A DNA stretch of 23,269 bases, taken from contig JBFKOW010000034.1 in assembly GCA_041628615.1 (NCBI GenBank), forward strand, positions 1 to 23,269. Direction: 5' to 3'. Below the pieces are notes generated by a model that was not told where the DNA came from, did not search any database, and was given only the letters and a program-made list of their open reading frames with translations. Both the position numbers and the translations under genes were made by a program. Numbering within the stretch: the stretch's first letter is position 1; each line of letters begins with the position of its first letter. Positions 1-7,301 of the stretch are shown one piece after another. The DNA is from JAMWZF01 sp041628615. GTDB taxonomy: Bacteria; Pseudomonadota; Alphaproteobacteria; Rhodobacterales; Rhodobacteraceae.

Positions 1-1
1 C

Positions 2-187
2 CAGGGCATCAAGGACTACTCCGACTGGCCGACCATCCCGCAACTCTACGTGAAGGGCGAGTTCGTCGGCGGCTGCGACATCATCACCGAGATGACGCTT
101 TCGGGCGAACTCGACGCGCTGCTGGAACAGAACGGCGTCGCCTTCGACAAGGCCAAGGCCAACCAGATCCGCGAACACAACGCCTGA
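2..187 (+). CDS. grxD: Monothiol glutaredoxin, Grx4/GrxD type (3' part only)
   Basis: The window opens inside this gene: 61 C-terminal residues followed by TGA. The fragment has the thioredoxin-fold cis-proline segment (WPTIPQLYVKGEFVGGCD) and the following helix (DIITEMTLSGEL) typical of monothiol CGFS glutaredoxins, which carry or transfer [2Fe-2S] clusters in the cytoplasm and work with BolA partners. The CGFS active site itself lies upstream of the window and cannot be checked. The gene is convergent with zapA, separated by a hairpin. Family assignment is firm; GrxD rather than another monothiol glutaredoxin is inferred from the class usually present in alphaproteobacteria. Confidence 0.88.
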   Translation, partial: QGIKDYSDWPTIPQLYVKGEFVGGCDIITEMTLSGELDALLEQNGVAFDKAKANQIREHNA

Positions 188-196
188 GACGACGGC

Positions 197-214
197 GCGG
201 GGCAGTCGCCCCGC
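197..214. terminator. Hairpin between convergent grxD and zapA
   Basis: A perfect 7-bp GC stem (197-203 with 208-214, loop AGTC) sits 9 nt after the grxD stop and 24 nt beyond the zapA stop. There is no T-tract on either strand, so termination is inferred from position and stability only. Confidence 0.35.
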
Positions 215-237
215 CGCTGCGCCGGTCCGGCCTGCCG

Positions 238-654
238 TCAGCCTCCGGCGGCGCGGGACAGGGCGGCCGAGCGGTCTTCCGCCTCGGCGGCCAGCGCCTC
301 GGCCCGGGCCGCGATCTCGGCCAACGTGTCGCGCAGCGCGGGCGGGATCACCGGCACCTCGACCTTCTCGGCCTCGGGCGGCGGCGCGGCCTTCAGCGTG
401 TCGAGTTCGGCGCGCAGGTCCACCTCGCGGGCCTCGGCCTCGCGCAGCTTGTCCTCCAGCCCGGCGGTGCGGTCCGCCAGCATCAGCCCGGCCATGAGCA
501 GCATCCGGCCCTCGGGAAGCCGCCCGGCCTGTTCCGCCAGCGTGGAGGCCTCGGCGTCCAGCAGGGCCGCGGCGGCGCGCAGGAAGGGCTCCTCGCCGTC
601 CTGGCAGGCCACCTGGAAGCCGCGGCCACCGATCTGGATCTCGACGTCGGGCAT
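238..654 (-). CDS. zapA: Cell division protein ZapA
   Basis: 138 aa. ZapA is a cytoplasmic FtsZ-associated protein that cross-links FtsZ protofilaments and stabilises the Z-ring. The N-terminal globular part (PDVEIQIGGRGFQVACQDGEE, then a helix with LLDAEASTL) matches the ZapA head, followed by MLLMAGLMLADR and a C-terminal helical tail, residues about 65-135, interrupted by a Pro-rich stretch (PPPEAEKVEVPVIPP). The ATG at 654 is chosen: an AGGAAGGAG Shine-Dalgarno lies 7 nt before it, and it overlaps the stop of the upstream gene as TGATG. A GTG one codon upstream is possible but too close to the ribosome site. Co-transcribed and translationally coupled with the coiled-coil gene at 654-1211. 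Confidence 0.87.
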   Translation of the reverse strand: MPDVEIQIGGRGFQVACQDGEEPFLRAAAALLDAEASTLAEQAGRLPEGRMLLMAGLMLADRTAGLEDKLREAEAREVDLRAELDTLKAAPPPEAEKVEVPVIPPALRDTLAEIAARAEALAAEAEDRSAALSRAAGG

Positions 655-1211
655 CACTCGGCTCCTTCCTGAAGCAGCGGGCGCAGCTCGCGGATCACCG
701 CCTCGACTTCGGCGCGATCGGCGGCGCGGGTCGCCCGCAGCGATTCCAGTTCCGCCATCATCGCCTTGTTGATGAGATGGGGCTCGGCGGTCTGCTCGCT
801 CAGTTTCTCGCGCATCCGCGCGTTGAGGTCGCGCAGGTCGGCGTTGGCCTGCCGCAGCCGGTCGGCGGCGTCCTGCGCGGTGGCGTTGTGCCGGCGCATG
901 TCCTCGATCTGGCCCCGCAGCCGGTCGATCGTTTCGTCCTGGCGGGCCTTGAGTGCCTTCACCCGCTCCTCGAGCTGCGCCGTCACCGTGCGTTCCTCGG
1001 CCAGCGCCGCCTCCAGTTCCGCGATCCGTCCGGACTGGTCATCGGCCTGCGCCTGGACCGGAGCCGGTGCCGGTTCGGGCTGCGGCGGAGCCTCCGCCGC
1101 GGCGGTCCCCGCGGCGGCCAGGGCCTCGGGCGCCGGCAGGCGCGCCACGCTGTCGCCAAGCCGGTCCAGCGCCGCCAGAATCCGGCTCTCCAACGCTTCG
1201 ATGTCTGACAT
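654..1211 (-). CDS. Coiled-coil protein coupled to zapA (hypothetical)
   Basis: 185 aa, no named family recognised. A short N-terminal helix (MSDIEALESRILAALDRLGD) is followed by an Ala/Pro/Gln-rich linker (about 26-58) and a long heptad-patterned coiled coil (about 62-150), then a C-terminal helical segment with LINKAMMAELESLR. There is no signal peptide or membrane segment, so it is probably cytoplasmic. The start is set by GGGAG about 10 nt upstream of an ATG; the frame stays open further upstream, but that extension is Arg/Gly-rich and lies in the divergent promoter region of tkt. It ends in a TGATG junction with zapA, so the two are probably made together. A role in Z-ring organisation is inference from this coupling and from the coiled-coil architecture. 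Confidence 0.72.
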   Translation of the reverse strand: MSDIEALESRILAALDRLGDSVARLPAPEALAAAGTAAAEAPPQPEPAPAPVQAQADDQSGRIAELEAALAEERTVTAQLEERVKALKARQDETIDRLRGQIEDMRRHNATAQDAADRLRQANADLRDLNARMREKLSEQTAEPHLINKAMMAELESLRATRAADRAEVEAVIRELRPLLQEGAE

Positions 1212-1397
1212 CCGCTGCCTCTCCCGTCCCTGCGTCCCGTCCCCGCCGGCAGGCCGGGCCGCGCGCCCCGCTGCCCGGGGCTGTATCTGTGACGCGACGA
1301 CGAATCGCCGCCTCTGGACCCGCAGCCTAAGCAACCCGGTCGCCCCCGGCAATTCGGCCCGAACCCCCGGCGGGTGTGCGGGACGGATCACGCAAGC

Positions 1398-1425
1398 TTG
1401 AACTCGGCGGGCGGGCTGGTATGAC
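1398..1425 (+). promoter_or_regulatory. Candidate sigma-70 promoter of tkt
   Basis: TTGAAC (1398-1403), a 16-bp spacer and TATGAC (1420-1425) give a good match to the housekeeping consensus, placing the start of transcription near 1432 and leaving a leader of about 40 nt before the tkt GTG. The 261-bp gap 1212-1472 also has to hold the promoter of the divergent coiled-coil/zapA unit; no clear one was seen. Confidence 0.5.
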
Positions 1426-1472
1426 CCGGGTTGAGCTTGCTGACGAGACCGATCCCAGGAAGGAGCCGCCCC

Positions 1473-3494
1473 GTGGACATTGCCGCCCTGCGCACCGCCC
1501 ACCCCGATCACTGGATGCGCGCCGCCGCCATCCGCACCCTGACGATGGACGCCGTCGCCGCCGCGAACTCGGGCCATTCCGGGATGCCGATGGGCATGGC
1601 CGACGTCGCCACGGTCCTGTTCTCGCGTCACCTGCGGTTCGACCCGAAGGCGCCGCACTGGCCGGACCGGGACCGCTTCATCCTGTCGGCGGGCCACGGC
1701 TCGATGCTGCTCTACTCGCTGCTTTACCTGACCGGCTACGAGCAGATGACCCTGCAGCAGATCAAGGACTTCCGGCAGTGGGGGTCGCGCACCGCCGGCC
1801 ATCCCGAATACGGCCATGCCGAGGGGATCGAGACGACGACCGGCCCGCTCGGACAGGGCATCGCCAACTCAGTCGGCTTCGCCATCGCCGAGGAGGCCCT
1901 GCGCGCCCGGTTCGGCGCGAAGATCGTGGATCACCACACCTACGTCATCGCCGGTGACGGCTGCCTGATGGAGGGCGTCAGCCACGAGGCCATCGGGCTG
2001 GCCGGGATGCAGAAGCTGTCCCGCCTCATCGTCTTCTTCGACAACAACGACATCACCATCGACGGCCCGCTCGAGATGTCGGACCGCACCGACCAGGTCG
2101 CCCGCTTCGCCGCCGCCGGCTGGCATGTCCAGCAGATCGACGGCCACGACCCCGAGGCGATCGACGCCGCCATCGCCGCGGCCAAGGCCGACGACCGGCC
2201 GTCGATGATCGCCTGCAAGACCCATATCGCCCTCGGCCACGCCGCCCAGGACACCTCCAAGGGTCACGGCGCCCTGACCGATGCGGGTCAGATCGCCGCC
2301 GCCAAGGAGGCCTATGGCTGGCCCTACGGCCCGTTCGAGGTGCCCGCCGAGATCAAGGCCTGGTGGGAAGGTCTCGGGGATCGCGGCGCCGCGGCCCGCG
2401 CCGAATGGGAGGCCGCCTTCGCCAGGCTGTCGAACGCCAAGCAGGCCGATTTCCGGCGCTGCTTCGACCGCGAGGTGCCGAGGAAGTTCTCGGCCACCGT
2501 CAAGGCGCTGAAGAAGCAACTGTCCGAGACCGCGCCGAAGATGGCCACCCGGTCCTCGTCGCAGAAGGTGCTCGAGGTGCTGAACCCGGTCCTGCCCGAG
2601 ACCCTCGGCGGCTCCGCCGACCTCACCGGCTCGAACAACACCAAGACCGGGGATCTCGGCGTCTTCCATCCCGACGACCGGGCCGGGCGTCACATCCACT
2701 ACGGCATCCGCGAACATGGCATGGCCGCGGCGATGAACGGCATGGCCCTGCATGGCGGCGTGAAGCCCTACGGCGGCACCTTCATGTGCTTCACCGACTA
2801 CGCCCGCGGCGCGATGCGGCTGTCGTCGCTGATGAACGTGCCGGTCACCTACGTGATGACCCACGACTCGATCGGCCTCGGCGAGGACGGCCCGACCCAC
2901 CAGCCGGTCGAGCATCTCGCCATGCTGCGGGCGACGCCGAACGTCAACGTGATCCGCCCCGCCGACGCGGTCGAGGTGGCCGAGGCCTGGGAAATCGCCT
3001 TCACCTCGAAGGGGACGCCGACCGTCCTCGCCCTGACCCGGCAGAACGTGCCCACTGTCCGCACCGATCACAAGACCCGCAACATGGTCGCGCAGGGGGC
3101 CTACGTCCTGGCCGATGCCGAGGCCGGCAAGCGGCAGGCGATCCTGCTGGCCACCGGCTCCGAGGTGTCGATCGCGCTGGAGGCCCGGGCCCTGCTCGAG
3201 GCCGACGGGATCGGCACCCGGGTCGTGTCGATGCCCTGCTGGGAGTTCTTCGAGGACCAGGACGAGGCCTACCGCAAGCGCGTGCTGCCCGGCGGCCCGG
3301 TGCGGGTCGCGGTCGAGGCCGGGATCCGCTTCGGCTGGGACCGCTGGCTCTATGGCGAGCGCGGCAAGCGCGAGAAGTCGGGCTTCGTCGGGATGCACGG
3401 CTTCGGCGCCTCGGCGCCGGCGGAAACGCTCTACAAGGAGTTCGGGATCACCGCCGAGGCGGTGGCCGACAAGGTCCGCAGCCTGCTGAAGTAA
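1473..3494 (+). CDS. tkt: Transketolase
   Basis: 673 aa, the usual family length. A thiamine-diphosphate enzyme that moves two-carbon ketol units between sugar phosphates in the pentose phosphate and, where present, Calvin pathways; cytoplasmic. Landmarks in order: N-terminal AANSGHSGMPMG, the ThDP motif starting GDGCLMEG and ending near FFDNND (about residues 157-190), GIREHGMAAAMNG with the catalytic Glu of the pyrimidine domain, the THDSIGLGEDGPTHQP loop, and the C-terminal domain (ATGSEVSIALEARALLEADG). Start: GTG at 1473 with AGGAAGGAG 7 nt upstream and the family's usual N-terminus (DIAALR). A TTG 14 codons earlier stays in frame but overlaps the promoter region and lacks a ribosome site. 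Confidence 0.96.
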   Translation: MDIAALRTAHPDHWMRAAAIRTLTMDAVAAANSGHSGMPMGMADVATVLFSRHLRFDPKAPHWPDRDRFILSAGHGSMLLYSLLYLTGYEQMTLQQIKDFRQWGSRTAGHPEYGHAEGIETTTGPLGQGIANSVGFAIAEEALRARFGAKIVDHHTYVIAGDGCLMEGVSHEAIGLAGMQKLSRLIVFFDNNDITIDGPLEMSDRTDQVARFAAAGWHVQQIDGHDPEAIDAAIAAAKADDRPSMIACKTHIALGHAAQDTSKGHGALTDAGQIAAAKEAYGWPYGPFEVPAEIKAWWEGLGDRGAAARAEWEAAFARLSNAKQADFRRCFDREVPRKFSATVKALKKQLSETAPKMATRSSSQKVLEVLNPVLPETLGGSADLTGSNNTKTGDLGVFHPDDRAGRHIHYGIREHGMAAAMNGMALHGGVKPYGGTFMCFTDYARGAMRLSSLMNVPVTYVMTHDSIGLGEDGPTHQPVEHLAMLRATPNVNVIRPADAVEVAEAWEIAFTSKGTPTVLALTRQNVPTVRTDHKTRNMVAQGAYVLADAEAGKRQAILLATGSEVSIALEARALLEADGIGTRVVSMPCWEFFEDQDEAYRKRVLPGGPVRVAVEAGIRFGWDRWLYGERGKREKSGFVGMHGFGASAPAETLYKEFGITAEAVADKVRSLLK

Positions 3495-3506
3495 CGCCGC
3501 AGGCCC

Positions 3507-3546
3507 GGCCGGTGACGCCCCCTCCTAGTGGGCGCCGCCGGCCTTT
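3507..3546. terminator. Hairpin between convergent tkt and the DUF808 gene
   Basis: GGCCGG (3507-3512) pairs with CCGGCC (3538-3543) and CGCCC (3516-3520) with GGGCG (3530-3534), with a 3x3 internal loop and a 9-nt apical loop. TTT follows directly on the plus strand. It starts 12 nt after the tkt stop and overlaps the DUF808 stop codon, so it most likely ends tkt transcription. Confidence 0.45.
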
Positions 3547-4508
3547 GCCCCGCCGCCCAGCCGGGCCAGCATCGGTCCGATGACCTTGAGCCCGACCGGA
3601 ATCAGCGCCAGTCCGACGGCAAGCCCGATGATCCCGTCGAGAAGCGCCGTCACCGCCCAGTCGACGAGACCCTTCGCGCGGCCCGCGGCCTCGGCGGCGG
3701 CATGGGCGACGGCGTGGATCGCCTCGTAGGGCCAGACCCACCAGTGCGTCACCTCGAGCCCGTGGACGAGGATCGATCCGCCGACCCAGAGCATCGCCAG
3801 CGTGCCGACGAAGCTCAGCACCTTGAGGAACTCAGGCATTCCCTTTACCAGCCCACGGCCCACCGCGCGGGTGGCCGACAGGCGGCCGCGCGCGGCCATC
3901 GCGAGACCGACATCGTCCATCTTCACGATCAGCGCCACCGCCCCGTAGACCGCCACCGTGATCGCCAGCCCGGCAAGCCCAAGCGCCGCCGCGCGCATCC
4001 CCAGCCCGGCATCGTGCGGCAACTGGTTGAGAATGATGGTCATGATCTCGGCGGAGAGGATGAAATCGGTCTTGATCGCGCCGCGCACCCGCTCCTCCTC
4101 GAGATGGGCGGGATCGCGGGCCGACAGGTCCTCCTCCACCGCGTGGCCGGGATGCGGCGACAGCCAGTGCCAAACCTTCTCGGCGCCCTCGAAACACAGG
4201 TAGAGCCCGCCCAGCATCAGCAGCGGCGTGACGATCCACGGGATCAGTTCGGAAAACAGCAGCGCCGCCGGCAGCAGGATCACCAGCTTGTTGAAGATCG
4301 ATCCCTTGGTGATCTTCCAGATGATCGGCAATTCCCGCGCCGGATCGAGCCCGTGAATGTATTTCGGCGTCACCGCCGCGTCGTCGATGACCACCCCGGC
4401 GGCCTTGGACCCGGCCTTGGCGGCCATCCCCGCCACGTCGTCCGCGCTGGCCGCCGCAACCTTGGCGAGCGCGGCGACATCGTCGAGAAGGGCGAGAAGT
4501 CCGCTCAT
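3525..4508 (-). CDS. DUF808 family inner-membrane protein (YedI-like)
   Basis: 327 aa. The N-terminal region (SGLLALLDDVAALAKVAA, then AGVVIDDAAVTPKYIHG) is characteristic of DUF808, the family of E. coli YedI. Four or so hydrophobic spans are visible: about 72-105 (VILLPAALLFSELIPWIV onward), 170-190, 228-247 and 290-312. The central soluble part contains KVWHWLSPHPGHAVEEDL and the conserved KTDFILSAEIMTI. The biochemical role of the family is not established. Start ATG with AAGGAA about 9 nt upstream. Transcribed alone, convergent with tkt and divergent from the DUF4329 lipoprotein gene. The family call is confident; no function is claimed. Confidence 0.88.
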   Translation of the reverse strand: MSGLLALLDDVAALAKVAAASADDVAGMAAKAGSKAAGVVIDDAAVTPKYIHGLDPARELPIIWKITKGSIFNKLVILLPAALLFSELIPWIVTPLLMLGGLYLCFEGAEKVWHWLSPHPGHAVEEDLSARDPAHLEEERVRGAIKTDFILSAEIMTIILNQLPHDAGLGMRAAALGLAGLAITVAVYGAVALIVKMDDVGLAMAARGRLSATRAVGRGLVKGMPEFLKVLSFVGTLAMLWVGGSILVHGLEVTHWWVWPYEAIHAVAHAAAEAAGRAKGLVDWAVTALLDGIIGLAVGLALIPVGLKVIGPMLARLGGGAKAGGAH

Positions 4509-4652
4509 GGGTTCGCTTTCCTTGCCTGATGTCCGGCCAGCCTACCGCGCCGCCGACGGTTCGCAAGCACCGATCCCGATCTGCCCTGTTCACGCAGGCG
4601 GCGAACGGGTAGGACTGCTCTCGATATCCGCCAGCCGACCGACCCCCCGCCG

Positions 4653-5318
4653 ATGCCGACCGCCAGCCGCCCTGCCCCGCCGCCGCGCCGTGCCCGGACC
4701 GTCCTCTGGGCGCTGGGACTGGTGGTCGCGGCCTGCGCCCCGCTGCCCGATCCGGCCGCGGGCCCGGTCAAGCCGCTTCCGAACGGCGGGCCGAAAGGCA
4801 TGGCGCCGCTGTCGGTGCCCCAGCTTCCGGGCACCGGCGTCGTCCGCCCCTCCGACGAGGCCGCCCAAGCCTTCGCCATCGGCTTCCTCGATGCGTTGCA
4901 GCCGAGGTCGGTCGCGGAACGCCGGGAATACTGCGGCTATTTCTACACGAGGTCGGACGGCGCGATCGCCGCGACTCCGCCCCGCCCGGGGACCTTCGCG
5001 ACCTGCGACATGCCCGCGCCCGATCCGCGGCTGGGCGTCTTCGCCTCCTACCATACGCACGGCGCCTTCGGTCCGGGCTACGACAACGAGGTGCCCTCGG
5101 TCACCGACCTGCTGAGCGACTTCGACTTCGGCATCGACGGCTACGTGAGCACGCCCGGCGGCCGGGTCTGGCACGTCGATTTCGGCTCCCGCACCACGCG
5201 GCAGGTCTGCGGTCTGCGCTGCGTCACCGCCGACCCGAGATTCCGGCCGGTCGGCGAAGGCGCGATCCGGACCAGCTATGGCCTGCCGGGGTTGGCCCGC
5301 CGGGCCAGCGGCTTCTGA
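4653..5318 (+). CDS. DUF4329-containing putative lipoprotein
   Basis: 221 aa. An Arg-rich N-terminus, a short hydrophobic segment and a VAAC lipobox-like site (Cys about residue 29) suggest export and lipid anchoring. A Pro/Gly-rich linker is followed by a globular domain (about 60-205) that resembles DUF4329, with the conserved SYHTHGAF and VPSVTDLLSDFDFG stretches and two Cys close together near the end (VCGLRC). His134, His136, Ser149 and Asp152 form a HxH...SxxD pattern like that of JAMM/JAB metalloproteases (see findings). No clear Shine-Dalgarno precedes the ATG, so the start is uncertain. The function is unknown. A 47-aa membrane-protein gene follows 12 nt downstream. Confidence 0.68.
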   Translation: MPTASRPAPPPRRARTVLWALGLVVAACAPLPDPAAGPVKPLPNGGPKGMAPLSVPQLPGTGVVRPSDEAAQAFAIGFLDALQPRSVAERREYCGYFYTRSDGAIAATPPRPGTFATCDMPAPDPRLGVFASYHTHGAFGPGYDNEVPSVTDLLSDFDFGIDGYVSTPGGRVWHVDFGSRTTRQVCGLRCVTADPRFRPVGEGAIRTSYGLPGLARRASGF

Positions 5319-5330
5319 GGCGGCGGGGCG

Positions 5331-5474
5331 ATGACGAACCGGCTGGCGGCCTGGCTGGCGATCCTGATCGTCGCGGCGATCGCCGGCGACGCGGTGTTCA
5401 ACGATGGCGCGTCCGGGCTGTTTCTTGCCCGCAAGGGACTGAACCTCATCGACTGGCTGGCGTTCTGGCGCTAG
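5331..5474 (+). CDS. Small single-span membrane protein upstream of gap
   Basis: 47 aa: one hydrophobic N-terminal helix (RLAAWLAILIVAAIAGDAVF) and an amphipathic tail ending LIDWLAFWR. AGGCGGCGGGGCG just before the ATG gives only a weak ribosome site. From memory, short proteins of this layout, ending in the same aromatic motif, sit directly upstream of gap in many Rhodobacteraceae, which is why it is taken as real. Codon use fits the genome. It lies 12 nt after the DUF4329 gene, possibly in the same transcript, and 124 nt before gap. Function unknown. Confidence 0.68.
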   Translation: MTNRLAAWLAILIVAAIAGDAVFNDGASGLFLARKGLNLIDWLAFWR

Positions 5475-5480
5475 GCTCCG

Positions 5481-5490
5481 TTAGCGCTAA
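5481..5490. promoter_or_regulatory. CceR-like palindrome upstream of gap
   Basis: TTAGCGCTAA is a perfect 10-bp palindrome (GTTAGCGCTAAA with flanks) 108 nt before gap. It matches the core of the operator I recall for CceR, a LacI-family regulator of central carbon metabolism described in Rhodobacter sphaeroides. It lies about 30 bp upstream of a TTGACC -35 element, a position that suits activation. Confidence 0.55.
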
Positions 5491-5519
5491 AGTCCGGCGA
5501 CAACAGATCGCCGGCGGGG

Positions 5520-5548
5520 TTGACCTCGCGACCGGAACGTCGGACTTA
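5520..5548 (+). promoter_or_regulatory. Candidate promoter of gap
   Basis: TTGACC (5520-5525) is a near-perfect -35 element. The -10 at 17 bp spacing (GACTTA, 5543-5548) is poor, as expected for an activator-dependent promoter. A GGAGG ribosome site lies at 5589-5593. Confidence 0.35.
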
Positions 5549-5598
5549 GCCGCAACGTCACGGCCCCGCGTTTTGGGGCAAGCCATACGGAGGACCAC

Positions 5599-6600
<1,002 letters not shown>

Positions 6601-6629
6601 GACGGACCACGCCCGTCTGCCGCCTTTAT

Positions 6630-6663
6630 GACCCCCGCCCGGAATACCGGGCGGGGGTCTTTC
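6630..6663 (+). terminator. Rho-independent terminator of gap
   Basis: A perfect 13-bp stem (6630-6642 with 6647-6659), AATA loop and a short TTTC tail, 29 nt after the gap stop. It is the clearest intrinsic terminator in the window. Confidence 0.88.
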
Positions 6664-7301
6664 GTTGCCGGAAGACGGGTCGCAGCGCCCGGACCGCGGG
6701 CGCTCGGAACCCGAGGCGGCGCATGACCTTTCGGACCGCCCGGTAGTCGATCGGCGACAGGTTTTCCTGCAGAAAGCGATCCCTGTGGTTCGCCCGGCTC
6801 CAAGTATCCCCGGTCCCCGCCCTCGGCCGGAACAGAGTGCTGCGGGCGACCCGACCGGGCTCCCTCGTGCGGTGCGGCAGGCCAGCGCGATGGAGAGCCG
6901 CGGTTCGCCGTCCGGATGGTTCACCGGTTCGGGATTGCCGTGACAGCTGTTCGACGAAGTCGAGAAGCATCACATCCGGTTCATCATCGGCGCATACCCG
7001 GCGACCCTGGTCTTCACGTGCTCCTGCGCGGATTCGAACCGAGGGTCCGGAATGATCCCGGGCGACGAGAGCCTGGCCGGCAGCCTCCTTGGCGCTCGGA
7101 TCGAAACGTCGGGTTTCGGGTTCGTTGCCGAGCGCAATGCGCTTCGCCGATCGGACTGATCCATGGAACTCTCATCCTTTGCAACGGTTTGGATGTCGAA
7201 GCTCGAACTTCCGCTCGGGATGCAGACCGCGGCAACCGGCTCGAACGTCGCGAAACGGGCCGAACAATGCTATCCTTGCCCCGCCTGCCGGGGACGGTGC
7301 C
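6664..7301. other. 638-bp stretch without a convincing intact gene
   Basis: Several mid-length frames are open on both strands but none has a good start, ribosome site and consistent codon bias together. On the plus strand an open frame from 6944 to the TGA at 7157-7159 has no normal start codon and reads like protein (FDEVEKHHIRFIIGAYPATL near its beginning, FGFVAERNALRRSD at its end). It follows an in-frame TGA at 6941-6943. On the minus strand 6626-6790 can be read as a basic helical segment (LSPIDYRAVRKVMRRLGF). Base composition is somewhat less GC-rich in 6950-7300 than in the neighbours. Decayed coding sequence is likely but its origin is not identified. Confidence 0.4.

Noticed and set aside
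1869..3398. 509-codon minus-strand open frame inside tkt
   Set aside because: It is a GC-rich shadow of transketolase in the antisense direction, with His/Gly/Arg-rich low-complexity translation. Similar long shadows lie opposite gap (5446-6924), the repeat protein (7317-9221), mmsA (10885-13398), the ybdK-like gene (13420-14679), the acyl-CoA dehydrogenase (15043-16446) and uvrA (20393-22678).
6626..6973. 115-codon minus-strand frame as a gene after gap
   Set aside because: It overlaps the gap terminator, is very Arg-rich, has no ribosome site and matches no family I know. It is kept only as part of the description of the unexplained segment.
7028..7042. tRNA T-loop-like string (GGTTCGAATCC on the minus strand)
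   Set aside because: The T-stem has a mismatch, and no acceptor, D or anticodon arms can be built from the flanking minus-strand sequence. It could be a short tRNA-derived scar, but 11 nt is not enough to claim one.
7089..7301. N-terminal extension of the repeat protein to the ATG at 7089 or 7137
   Set aside because: The extra 55-71 residues are basic and low in hydrophobic content, sit over the decayed region, and no Shine-Dalgarno precedes either ATG. The TTG start gives a sensible membrane-anchored N-terminus, although it too lacks a strong ribosome site.
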